A DNA stretch of 64,000 nucleotides. Source: Pomphorhynchus laevis. Taxonomy: Eukaryota; Acanthocephala; Palaeacanthocephala; Echinorhynchida; Pomphorhynchidae. Where the stretch lies: NCBI GenBank assembly GCA_012934845.2, contig WNNJ02002862.1, positions 1-64,000 on the forward strand, read 5' to 3'. The stretch's first letter is position 1; every line of letters starts with the position of its first letter. The notes beneath the pieces are model-generated. The model saw only the letters and a list, made by a program, of their open reading frames with translations. It searched no databases and had not been told where the DNA came from. The position numbers were made by a program, and so were the translations under genes. Shown one piece after another: positions 47,151 to 57,449 of the stretch.

Positions 47151-47223
47151 GTGTTGTGCATGCAATTTGTTTGATTTTTCTGTTAAGTAAAATCAAGATT
47201 AATTTTAATAAATTCAATGGCAG

Positions 47224-47457
47224 AAGTATTACAGTACCAAATAAGGAGAGGATTCTAGCAGACGGAGGACAGCGGTCATATCGCATGACCTCCACACCTC
47301 CCTTCTGTTCGAAACATCCCCTTCTATAAAGCTTTATTCTTACAGTCTGAAGGAGTCTACCACTGCCCGTCTTCTTAAAGAACTTACGCTTCCGATTCCA
47401 CACCGCAGTCAAGGCTATCGCAGGTGAGACACTTTCGGAACTTACCAGAGAAAACAC
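47224..47457. repeat. Dispersed 240-bp repeat, copy 2
   Basis: Second copy of the repeat at 45151-45392, same orientation, with small indels. Confidence 0.85.
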
Positions 47458-47459
47458 CA

Positions 47460-49640
47460 CACACAAAGCGTATTTTGGCTAATGGCTTTTTATCAAAATA
47501 GATGTAATCAAATTTATTTTTCAGTTAAATAGTAAATAATAAAATAAGAGCTTTCTAATTGATATTAGAAAGTTGTTTATAACAAAATCAATTTAAATAA
47601 TAATTTAATTTAAAATTTATAATAATTTAGTTTTTTCGCCAATCAAATAGTAAATAACGAACTAAAATTACCGACTTAATAATTATTCATTTGGAAATTG
47701 TTTATAACAAAATTAATTAAAATAATAATTCAATTTAAAATTTAAAATTATAGCTTTTACTCATTTAAACCGCTTGTTTACATTGTGATCTGTAAAAAAT
47801 GAGATCCGCCTGCTTGTTTCAAACCGTATTGTTTCAGAGACGCAAGATCAGGGATCCCATCGCGAACTGTAATTTTATCCTAATAATTATGTAATAATTT
47901 TGCTAAGAGATCTTACTTTAAGTTTCCAACTGTGATTTTATTTAAAGAAAAAATTGCAAGCCATTAAATAATAGTGAAGTGTAGCGAATTTAAAAATTTA
48001 ATCCGCTTGTTTACGTTGTGATCATATTGAATTCATAGTTTGTATAAGTATTTAATGATATTTTAATTATTAAATTTATAATTAATAATTATTTATTGCT
48101 TAATAATTATTTATAACTTTTACTCATTTAAATCGTTTGTTTTCATTTGTAGATATTAAAGTTGGCAATGAAAAATAAGACATGACACTTACACAACAGC
48201 AAGGCGATCAAGTATTGCTTACAAATTGAATTTACATTCTTTAGAAATTACTTTAAATTATACTAATTGTATATTTTTCTTAGATGATAAGAGCTATAAA
48301 TGTATGTAATATACCATTTAAATAATTCATTTAAACTCTAAAATATTTAAAAAAGTATTGATTATTTAAGTATTAAGTAATCTGTAAGTATTGCTTACAG
48401 CTCGTATTTGCATTATGAAAGATTAAAGAACTCATAATTTGTATAAGTATTTAATGATATGTATTTCATTCTATGATTCTGACTGAATAATGCGATTAAT
48501 ACTGCCATTCAAGTTCGAAATAAAATATACATTAAAAAATAACAGCTTTTTAAATATTAATTAAAAATATTGATGAATCTTATATTGGATTTATGTATGA
48601 ATTATAGTATTTTCAAATATATATTGAAATTTATATATAAATATTTAGAAAATTATTTAAAGAATAATATTATATTATACTATATATGTACATAAACCAG
48701 AATATAATATTTCACGTCATATTATAATATAATATTACAATATATAATCTCGAAAGGCAACTTTTCGACATGTTTGCATTTGAAAATTGCTTGAATAAAA
48801 TAATTTCCAAAAATATATCTTAATAACCGTGTATTATTCGTATATTGTTATATTTATTATATTACAATATAATAATTGATTAAATATAATATATGTATTA
48901 AATGTGTATCAATATTATAAATTTTGATATAAAAAATTTTTTGATAAATTTTGCATCCTTTACTTATTTAAAATAGGTTTATTATGTGAGATAAGAAAAT
49001 GAGATATCAAATTTATTTTTATTGCCTAGTGCAAGTAATCTACTGTGTTTAAGCAGCAAACTTACCACCAAACGTCCAAATTAATAAAAATCTTAAAGTT
49101 GTAAATTTGTAATAAATTTGATAAAAATGCAAATTAGGAAAAAATAATCTATCTTTTGGTGATTGGTTTCTGCATAATACAAAATAACAGAGGTTTATAT
49201 TACAGAGGTTAATAGTCGAGGAAACGAAAAATGCCACTATTATTCCAAACATTCGGCTTAAATTAAGCCTTCTTCAGTTTCTGTGTAAAGCATTAGTGTA
49301 TGTACAATTGTCTCGATGAAAGACCCTAGGAGGCGATTTTAATAACAAAATAATTTGATGTTACACCTGCCCTGGGACACCCAATGGTGTACTTATAAAT
49401 AAATCACTATGTTTATGTGATATAACACATACATAGTGATATTTATGTATATTATATAAATAAAAAAATTATTATATTAATTATTATATTATTAAATTAT
49501 TAAATTATTATATTAAATGTTTTGTTTAAAAAATTTTTTGAACAAAAAATTTTAACAGCTTAAACACGCAATTTTTGAAAAAGTCGAAAGCCCAAACATA
49601 AAATAAGTGTTCTCTTTCTAATTGCTGGGCGTTCGGTTTA
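47460..49640. other. AT-rich intergenic DNA with retroelement-like scraps
   Basis: No gene. Short recurrent blocks such as CACGTCATATTATAATATAATATTAC (split here as CACGTCATATTATAAT plus ATAATATTAC) occur near 48713 and again near 51390. A CTGAAGAAGGC motif (minus) near 49262-49278 resembles the worn hammerheads at 51 kb. Confidence 0.45.
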
Positions 49641-49654
49641 TAATAAACAATTTA

Positions 49655-50275
49655 AATGTATATATACGATCCGGGGCAAGTACTAATAACGTGCATATAA
49701 TATAATGCCGAATCACTTTTGTGATCGCCTGTGAACTTGGAGGTTGTCTTGTAATAGTCATACTTGTGATGAACCCTTCCAAACTTTTGTGAAGGATCCC
49801 TGAACACTCTTAAAATATGGACCTTACTGATGAAGTTCAATAAGCAGAAACCGTCCAGGGATTTGATTGCTGATGGACTGTGATGGTTTCTAATAATCAG
49901 TTATGTCCGTTTCCCGTTTACTTATTAGTAACAACTAGAATGGAGTATCGCTATGCGAGCCAGGGGCAGGCTCTAATAATACTCATATAATATAGTGCCG
50001 AATCACTTTTGTGATTGCCTGTGGACTTGAAGGCTGTCTTGTAATAATCATCCTTGTGATGAACCCTTCTAAACTGTGGTGGAGGATCTCTAAACACTAA
50101 AAATCCGGACCCTACTGATGAAGCTCAATAAGCAGAAACCGGTCTAGGGATTTATTTGCTGATGGACCGGGATGGTTTATAATAACCAGTTATGTCCGTT
50201 TCCCCGTTTACTTATTAGTAACAACTATAATGCCGTATCGCTCTGCGATCCAGGGCAGGCTCTAATAATATTCGT
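49655..50275. repeat. Satellite 5: 288-bp tandem repeat, two units
   Basis: The units share GCCGAATCACTTTTGTGAT, GATGAACCCTTC, TTACTTATTAGTAACAACTA and GGGCAGGCTCTAATAAT. The second unit runs into an AT microsatellite at about 50275. Each unit has a plus-strand hammerhead core (49827 and 50115). Confidence 0.88.
50110..50149 (+). ncRNA. Minimal type I hammerhead with self-complementary stem III (satellite 5)
   Basis: Plus strand: helix I CCCUA, CUGAUGA (50115-50121), helix II GCU/AGC with loop CAAUA, GAAA, then ACCGGU followed by C (50144) and helix I partner UAGGG. Helix III would be ACC/GGU without a loop, so it can only form between two molecules or two units, as described for small double hammerheads of animal repeats and Penelope-like elements. 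The copy at 49822-49860 has the same core but ACCGU in place of ACCGGU. Confidence 0.7.
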
Positions 50276-50332
50276 ATATATCATATTATATAATATTATA
50301 TATTATATAATATTATATATAATATTTGTAAT

Positions 50333-50790
50333 ATGTACACTAGCAAATCTTATATCAGCACTGATGTGCTGATTAGACAACGGTCTAGGATTTCTTTCGA
50401 AATGCGGCATTTATACAAAATGGTGTTGCTTGATAGACTGGACTTCGATTCACGACTTTCAGTCACCATGTCACTTCTAGACGACCACTTCAGCATCGAA
50501 ATGATGAGTACCCGGCAACACTCATCAGTAGAATGAGGTACACACTGGTCGTTTCGGTTGCCTGTGTGACATTGTGAATAAAGGCGTTTCCGACACTTTG
50601 CTTAATTGTCTGAGGCTTACGCTTCTAACCAGATCGAATTGCTGTACAAAATGGTGTACTAGTTATAGTACACCATTATAGTTAGGCATTTATACAAAAT
50701 GGTGTCGCTGGATCCAATAAAGATGCAACTAGTTCAGCGACAACTCAGCAACAGCCTCTGCCTAAGGATCGTCCACACATCGATCTGGTA
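50333..50790. repeat. Satellite 4: about 290-bp repeat, 1.4 units
   Basis: GGCATTTATACAAAATGGTGT occurs in part at about 50405 and 50694, giving a 290-bp period; the second unit is cut in the AT tract after 50790. Small hairpins (GTGTACTA/TAGTACAC at 50652-50675) lie between. One complete hammerhead core on the minus strand. Confidence 0.7.
50471..50562 (-). ncRNA. Hammerhead core with interleaved strands (satellite 4)
   Basis: Minus strand, 5' to 3': GGCAACC (helix II), GAAA, ACGACC (helix III), UCAUUCUA (helix I), CUGAUGA (50522-50528), GUGUUGCC (helix II partner, one bulged U), then GGUCGU (helix III partner), C of GUC at 50480, and UAGAAGUGA (helix I partner, one bulged A). Compared with satellite 2, helix II changes G-C to A-U and helix I changes G-C to A-U while pairing is kept. 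Confidence 0.7.
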
Positions 50791-50901
50791 AAGAGCGTAA
50801 GCATCAAACTGTATACTCAGCACATCTGTGCACTACTATTATATATATTAAATATTATCATCAAATCGAACTCGAGAGCCCATTGAGGCTGCTTTCAAAT
50901 A

Positions 50902-51160
50902 AATCGTTAAACAAATCAAAGAATCGAGTAACATCAGCAATTTTTCTTTGATAGCACAATACAAGGGCGAAGCTTTCGGCGTAAAAGCCTTCTTTAGAGT
51001 TGTAAGAATTTATAATAACCAAGACTTTTTAACTGTTAAAAAGTCTTGGTTATTATCAATTCTTACAACTCTGAAGAAGGCTTTTACGCCGAAAGCTTAG
51101 CCCTTGTATTGTGCTATAAAAGAAAAATCGCTGCTGTTACTCGATTCTTGATTTGTTTAA

Positions 51161-51163
<3 letters not shown>
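50902..51163. repeat. 260-bp near-perfect palindrome
   Basis: Left arm 50902-51032 and right arm 51034-51163 are reverse complements with a few differences, centred on AACTGTTAAAAAGTC. It is followed directly by an (AT)n run. Each arm holds GAAGAAGGC..GCCGAAAGC, a worn hammerhead-like hairpin (CUGAAGA in place of CUGAUGA). Confidence 0.88.

Positions 51164-51242
<79 letters not shown>
51164..51242. repeat. (AT)n microsatellite, about 39 copies
   Basis: Uninterrupted AT dinucleotide run directly after the palindrome. The Ile/Tyr open frames across it are artefacts. Confidence 0.97.
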
Positions 51243-51245
<3 letters not shown>

Positions 51246-51289
51246 AATATTGTTATATATTGTGAACCGGTAAAGACCAAAAATAATAT

Positions 51290-51835
51290 AATTTATTTTA
51301 ACGTTTCGTCCCTTACTATAATATGTGTTATAGTATAACACATATTATACCAGAATAAACAGACATAACACATAAACCAGAATATAATATTTCACGTCAT
51401 ATTATAATATAATATTACAGTATATCATCTTGAAAGGTACCTTTTCGACTAGGACTTCTTCAGAACAATTGTGTGTTTAAGCTGTTAAAATATTTGTTCT
51501 AGTAACAAAAATAAGATATACATATATACAAATATATGTTTTGATTTGCACCGGCAAAAATAACAGAGAATTATAAAAAACGTTTCTCTTTTTTGTTAGT
51601 AATTAAGAATTTGTTTCGATTGTAATCGAACTCTGGTTTCTGACAAAATTCTTGATTATAAAACTGTAGCTTGTAAGCTCACAGAACACAGTGGCTTGTA
51701 CATAGATAGTAATTAAGAATTTGTTTAACAAATTCTTAATTACTAACCACTTACAATTGAAAAAGTCCAGCAAAAGGCGAAACGTCTTTTATAATTCTCT
51801 CTTATTTTCGCTGGTGAAAATCAAACGCAAATATT
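51290..51835. repeat. Penelope-LTR-like scraps with worn hammerhead motifs
   Basis: Several short segments carry GAAAC-type cores: minus strand GGGACGAAACGU near 51300-51312, minus strand CUGAAGAAGUCC..GUCGAAAAGG near 51435-51462, and plus strand AAAAGGCGAAACGUC near 51773-51788. The pattern of CUGAAGAAG then CGAAACGU is that of hammerheads in Penelope-like repeats. No GIY-YIG or RT ORF is present. Confidence 0.45.
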
Positions 51836-51839
51836 GAAA

Positions 51840-53965
51840 TGTACTCCAACGTGGTCCCGGCGATAGTGTAGTTGAACATTTAAAAGGTATCTCCGAGAAT
51901 TCGCTGACGTGGTAACATGGGCATGGCCTCTTTAAACAAACCACGTGCTTTTCGGATCATCCTTATTTATTCGGCAGGAAATTTTATTGCTGTTGTTGGT
52001 TGTTTTCTCACAGGATCCTTTGAGGATTCATATTTATAATTTAAGAGCTGAATGGTTCACACTGCTACGGGAGCTTACAAGCTACAGTTTTATTATCAAG
52101 AATTTTACCAAACACCGAAGTACGATTACAAGCAGAGCAGACTTCGTTATTTATCGTAGACGATCTGATAGTAGCTGGCAGCACTCATAATTAGGGTGAA
52201 GTACCATCAGTCGTTTCGGCTACCTTGTGATATATTTAAAAGGCATCGCCGAGAATTTGCTAACGTGGTAGCATGAGCATAGCCTCTTTAAACTAACCAT
52301 GTGCGTTCCGGATCATCCTAATTTTATTCAGCAGGAATTTTACTTGCTGTCGTTGCTTGCTTTCTCACAGGATCCTTTGAAGGATACATTTTTATAATTT
52401 TAAATGCGATTATCTTAAACTGTGCTCTGGGAGCTAATAAGCTTCAGTTTCATAATTGTAGTTGTTGCCAAAAACCGGAGTTCGATTACAAGCAGAGCAT
52501 ACTTAATTATCACTCCTAGACGATCTGATGGCATCCGGCAGCACTCATCAGTAGGGTGAACTACCATCAGTCGTTTCGGCTGCTTTGTGTTATATTTAAA
52601 AGCATCTCCGAGAATTCACTGACGTGGTAACATGGGCATAGCCTCTTTAAACAAACCACGTGCTTTCCGGATCATCTTTATTTATTCGGCAAGAAATTTT
52701 ATTGTTGTCTTTGGTTGTTTTCTCACATGATTCTTTGAAGATACATTTTTATAATTTAAGAGCTGAATGGTTCACACTGTGTTCTGGGAGCTTACAAGCT
52801 ACAGTTTTATAATAAAGAATTTTGTCAGAAACCGGAGTTCGATTACAATCAGAGCAGAATTCGTTATCACTCATAGATGATCTGATAGTAGCCGACAACA
52901 CTCATCAGTAGGGTGAACTACCATCAGTCGTTTCGGCTGCCTTGTGATATATTGAAAAGGCATCTCCGAGAATTCGCTGACGTGGTAGCATGGGCATAGC
53001 CTCTGTAAGCAAACCACGTGCTTTCCTGATCATCCTTATTTAATCAGCAGGAAATTTTATTTCTGTCGTTGATTGTTTTCTAACAGGATCCTTTAAGGAT
53101 ACATTTTTATAATTTAAGAGCTGAATGGTTCACACTGTTCTCCGGGAGCTTACAAGCTACAGTTGTATAATCAAGAATTTTGCCAAAAACCGGAGTTCGA
53201 TTACAAGCAGAGCAGACTTCGTAATCACTCCTAGACGATCTGATGGTAGCCGGCAGCACTCATCAGTAGGGTGAACTACCATCAGTCGTTTCGGCTGCCT
53301 TGTGATATATTGAAAAGGCATCTCCGAGAATTCGCTGACGTGGTAGCATGGGCATAGCCTCTGTAAGCAAACCACGTGCTTTCCGGATCATCCTAATTTA
53401 ATCGGCAGGAAATTTTATTGCTGTCGTTGATTGTTTTCTAACAGGATCCTTTAAGGATACATTTTTATAATTTAAGAGCTGAATGGTTCACACTGTTTTC
53501 CGGGAGCTTACAAGCCACAGTTGTATAATCAAAAATTTTGCCAAAAACCAGAGTTCGATTACAAGCAGAGCAGACTTCGTTATCACTCCTAGACGATCTG
53601 ATGGTAGCCGGCAGCACTCATCAGTAGGGTGAACTACCATCAGTCGTTTCGGCTGCCTTGTGATATATTGAAAAGGCATCTCCGAGAATTCGCTGACGTG
53701 GTAGCATGGGCATAGCCTCTGTAAGCAAACCACGTGCTTTCCGGATCATCCTAATTTAATCGGCAGGAAATTTTATTGCTGTCGTTGATTGTTTTCTAAC
53801 AGGATCCTTTAAGGATACATTTTTATAATTTAAGAGCTGAATGGTTCACACTGTTCTCCGGGAGCTTACAAGCTACAGTTGTATAATCAAGAATTTTGCC
53901 AAAAACTGGAGTTCGATTACAAGCAGAGCAGACTTCGTTATCACTCCTAGACGATCTGATGGAGG
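51840..53965. repeat. Satellite 2: 358-bp tandem repeat, about 6 units
   Basis: Core spacing: 52183, 52543, 52899, 53258, 53616. Unit landmarks: TCTCCGAGAATTCGCTGACG, AACCACGTGCTTTCC, TAAGAGCTGAATGGTTCACA and CATCAGTAGGGTGAACTACC. The last unit is broken off at 53961 by unrelated sequence containing a short GGCGAATT inverted repeat. The three last units are the most alike, so the array has expanded recently. Its repeated 72-codon minus frames are shadows. Confidence 0.95.
53225..53299 (-). ncRNA. Hammerhead core with interleaved strands (satellite 2, best unit)
   Basis: Minus strand, 5' to 3': GGCAGCC (53293-53299), GAA, helix III strand ACGACUGAUGGUAG (53276-53289), helix I strand UCACCCUA (53267-53274), CUGAUGA (53260-53266), GUGCUGCC (53252-53259), helix III partner 53235-53249 (14 bp with one bulge), C of GUC (53234), UAGGAGUGA (53225-53233). 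Within one unit the three helices cross; taking CUGAUGA with its flanks from the unit 5' of it gives a nested, type I-like hammerhead whose loop II is the rest of a unit. Equivalent cores: 52510-52584, 52866-52940, 53583-53657; 52150-52224 is mutated. Confidence 0.78.
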
Positions 53966-54497
53966 CGAATTTAGAATTCGCCTTTGTAAGGCGAATTTAA
54001 CAGATTCAAAGAAACGCTGGAAGAATTGATATCGTGCATTGCTTCCGGACCCAATTGCAATCTTTGGGGAGTAAATTTTGTTGAGTTTTTCTGATGATAA
54101 TAGCAGTGGCAATCGAAATATAGAAATTTACGTTTTGTTGATCCTACAACAAAATAAAAACAATATATTTGTTTGATGTTATATATATTGATTACGATTT
54201 ATACAAATCGTAATAAATATGTATAATATATTTGTTGTAATAAAAAAATTTCATTTTTAAATTGCTAATTAAATTTAAAATAAATAATAAATTTGATTAA
54301 ATTTAAAATTAATTAATAAATTTATATTTGTTTATTCTTTATAAAACGAGATTATTAAAATTTTTTAAATATCCAAATTTCTAATTAAACAAATAGTTAT
54401 TAATTAATTTTCAAGAGGGAGTGTGAGACCATTCCGCGTGAATTATGTACGCAATCATTTCTAGCCAGACTCGGAAGAACGACGATAACAGTAGCAA

Positions 54498-54578
54498 GTA
54501 CCGTTTCGTCATCACAATGACTCATCAGTGCCAGATTCCTCCCACTGCTGGATACAGACGAGGACTGACATACGGCAC
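54498..54578 (-). ncRNA. Type III hammerhead ribozyme (satellite 3, left arm)
   Basis: Same fold as 44517-44597, with GUA instead of GUC as cleavage triplet. Helix III GUGCCGU/ACGGUAC, helix II GUCAU/AUGAC, CUGAUGA and GAAA are intact. Confidence 0.9.
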
Positions 54579-54779
54579 ACGAGTCATGTGCCCATTAGCG
54601 CTACTGCTTCACCAAATAGGATCATTAGCAAAAGCACTGGCAAATGCCAGCGCAGGTCTGTTTTATCGGCTAATATCTTTTTGAAATTTTTAGAGGGAGT
54701 GTGAGGCCATTCCGCTTGAATTATGTACTCAATGTCAAGTTACCAGAACTCTCTCTGGTACTTTATACACATGACTCGT

Positions 54780-54860
54780 GTGCCGTATGTCAGTCCTCCT
54801 CTGTATCCAGCAGTGGGAGGGATCTGGCACTGATGAGTCATTGTGATGACGAAACGGTAC
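54780..54860 (+). ncRNA. Type III hammerhead ribozyme (satellite 3, right arm, plus strand)
   Basis: Plus strand: helix III GUGCCGU (54780-54786), A17 at 54787 (cleavage after GUA), helix I UGUCAG pairing with CUGGCA before CUGAUGA (54830-54836), helix II closed by UGUG, GAAA at 54851-54854, helix III partner to 54860. It is complete and lies 260 bp upstream of the first TLDc-gene exon, in the same sense. Confidence 0.9.
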
Positions 54861-55118
54861 TTGCTACTGTTATCGTCGTTCTTCCGCGTCTGGCTAGAAA
54901 TGATTGCGTACAAAGTTCAAAATCATTTTGAATTAATATTTATATGTTAATTGCCAAATTATCGATCTTTTATCAGCATCACGATGCACGAAATAAATTT
55001 ATTTGCTAGATTGAATCATTTGTAGTTAATGCGCTTTATTTGTTTGCGATCAATACATATCGTTCTGATATGATCGCACCGACAAAAGCAAAATTTTGTA
55101 TTTAAATAGTAATATATA

Positions 55119-56464
55119 ACTAGCGTACAGTGTTTACTATCATCCAATATTGATCATATTATTGTTTACCATAATCGGTTTTTAAAGGATTTAGCTGCGG
55201 TGTCTCGGTTTGTTAAACTTGACGTTAAACTTGTAACTCCACAGTCGCAAAATGATGGTTTATTTAATCAGGTATGTTTTGTTATCATTGACTTAATACT
55301 TTTTGCTAAAGTTATTAGACTGAGGGCATATTGATAATAACTCCATCAGTTATAATGTTTAATGGGGACGGAACAAAAGACATTTGGATAGTCGCAGAAC
55401 TCAATCAACTTAACTCTATTTGTGCAGGTTAGTTTAAATTTATCAAATTGATAGTTAGTTTACATTTGACTGAATTTCCAATAAAATATTTGCGAAATTG
55501 TATTTAAATTGATTTTTACATTAAATTTTATCCATTTTATTTTGAAGTCAAAATAAATTTTTAATAATAAATTTTTAAAGAAAATGTTTTAAAAATTTAA
55601 TAAATCTTTAAAAGTAACTTTTTCGATTAAATGATTTTATTAAATGGGAGAAATAATAGTGTTTAATAGGTGCGAGGATATAACTATTTTTCGTAAATTA
55701 CTTAATAATTTCTACAAGAAAGAATGTGTGCTGCCTTTATTTTTCATCCTTTGCTTTTGTTATTGTTCACCAGCTATTTACCGTAAAAATTTATCGTTGA
55801 AACGGTAAATACAGTTGTTGTTAAAGCAATAGTCAGCAAGCAGTTTATAATTTCATCAAGCTTTTAAAGCTCTTTATAACCATTGTCCAAATAATATCTA
55901 AAAGTTTAATTTCATTTTGTAACAAAAACAATCTTTAATACAAACTAATCAATAATCAATAATAAGATTTGTGATCGAAATATATCTATGTCATTGAAAA
56001 GGCATACAGATGGACAAATATTAAAACATCAATTTCATTGAGTTGTTTCAAGGTAATCTGCTCTTTAAAAGAGAAATTATTCAAAATGTTTACTAATACA
56101 CAGATATACGATATTGTATACACAGTTTAATATATACAAATATACGAAATAATTAAACTAAAAATATAAATTATATAATTAACAATTTATTTTAAAAATT
56201 AATTGTTCATTTCATAATTTCAGTTGGATACAATTTTCTGGAATACGCAAATTCTATATTTGATCGTATCAATGATCAAATATAGAATAATTGTGTAATA
56301 ATCAACAAATGTGTTTATTCAATTAATTCAGATAATTAGTATTTTACTTCATTTAAATTTTATCTTTTGCTAGTCGATAGAGTTCCGGATATCAGTGGTA
56401 CAATAATCTACGTTAATGCGATTGATCATAATAGCTCATTTTATCTTCTTGTTGATGATTCACA
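55119..56464 (+). CDS. OXR1: N-terminal exons of an OXR1/NCOA7-like TLDc gene
   Basis: Three exons join with agreeing phases. Exon a is open from 55119 (acceptor perhaps at 55130) to 55271 and includes VSRFVKLDVKLVTPQSQNDG; exon b is 55319-55427 with EGILIITPSVIMFNGDG; exon c is 56374-56464 with DRVPDISGTIIYVNAIDHN. Intron a-b is 47 bp; all have GT-AG ends. EGILIITPSVIMF matches the segment of OXR1/NCOA7 proteins that precedes the TLDc domain (EGVLLVTP..VMFDP). No LysM domain is seen in the window. No start codon is found in exon a, so an upstream exon is needed. Exon c ends in phase 2 while the next recognised exon (62126) starts in phase 0, so at least one exon between is not identified. 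Confidence 0.68.
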
Positions 56465-57122
56465 GTAAGCTATTAACATTTTTGTTTAAAGTTTAAATAC
56501 ATGTCGCTATATAATTGATGCAGTTATAGTTAATATTTATAAATTTGGTCAAACAGCTAAAAATGATAAATTGCTTAAAGCTAAAGCTTTTAAAGCTTTT
56601 GAACTAAAAGCAACTTAGAAAAACTATAAGTACTTTCTACTTTGATCAATGCTTGTATACAAACATTTAAATACAAAAAATTAAATTTTTATATTTAAAA
56701 AATTTTAAATAGTTGATAATGATCCGTTATTGATAAATAATTATTGAGGCTGGATCAAAGAGAGAAGGAAAATTTTATTTGATATTTAGCTGACCTCTGT
56801 TAGGATCTTCAGTAAATTACTCTGAAATTTACTCAGAAAATTACTCTGTAATTTTCTGAAGATGCTAACAGAAGTTAGCGAAATATCAAAGATATTTTCC
56901 TCTTTTCTTTGATCCAGCTACAATAATTATTTATTTAAAAAATTAATTAAAAATTCTAACTTTTTAATTAAAAATTTCAAGTTCATAATTAACGAGTTTT
57001 AATGTCGATATAAATGAATAATTGATAAACACTTATATTAAAAATTAGTATCGCGTTTCAATACATACCAACTTGACCGTGAATCGATTAGTGTGAAGTA
57101 GTCTACTCATCTGCAGTGAGCA

Positions 57123-57440
57123 ATGTCAATCTCCACACGGATTCTATTCCTCTTACACAGTGGAAAAAAGGCCGCGGTGTTGTATCAATGTATTGATAAA
57201 TTGTGCATTTTAGAACTACTCTATCAAATGCTAAAATGCAGAGGTACTGTCCTTGTACTTTTCACTTTCTTTGATGCATCCAAACAATATAGCCAGCCAG
57301 TATACTGCAATTCCATGTACCCATTAGGATTGAATGACGTGGTACAAGGAATTGGAAGAAGTAGTATAGTACATAATAAACAACTATATTATAAAAATCC
57401 GGTTAAACGCAAACCAATAGGTATTTCAGTAAATACCTGA
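57123..57440 (+). other. 105-codon ORF, unrecognised
   Basis: Starts MSISTRILFLLHSGKKAAVL and ends KRKPIGISVNT. Composition is mixed and the local GC is higher than around it, which favours a real or formerly real sequence, but no family is recognised. A cag acceptor sits just upstream (57116-57118). It may be an exon or remnant in the long intron of the TLDc gene. Confidence 0.3.
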
Positions 57441-57449
57441 AGCATGAAA

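Larger units (their letters stand above)
54410..54915. repeat. Inverted pair of satellite 3 units
   Basis: A minus-sense unit (54410-54690) faces a plus-sense partial unit (54735-54912). They share CCGTTTCGTCATCACAATGA and its complement. The two could form a long hairpin and both arms carry a full hammerhead. Confidence 0.88.

Noticed and set aside
46873-47190. 105-codon plus-strand ORF rich in Phe, Ile and Leu
   Set aside because: Composition is that of an antisense shadow of a Lys/Asn/Glu-rich frame in AT-rich DNA; no start context or homology.
51046-51338. Ile/Tyr-repeat ORFs
   Set aside because: Translations of the (AT)n microsatellite.
29254-53299. Standard type I, II or III hammerhead within single units of satellites 1, 2 and 4
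   Set aside because: The strand order GAAA, CUGAUGA, UH does not match any of the three; forcing a monomer fold needs three mutually crossing helices without linkers.
53157-53733. Two nearly identical 72- and 81-codon minus-strand ORFs
   Set aside because: They are successive units of the 358-bp satellite; other units have stops in the same frame.
54701-54931. 76-codon plus-strand ORF (and its counterpart at 44407-44655, minus)
   Set aside because: It coincides with the satellite 3 hammerhead; conservation is explained by RNA structure and repeat copy.
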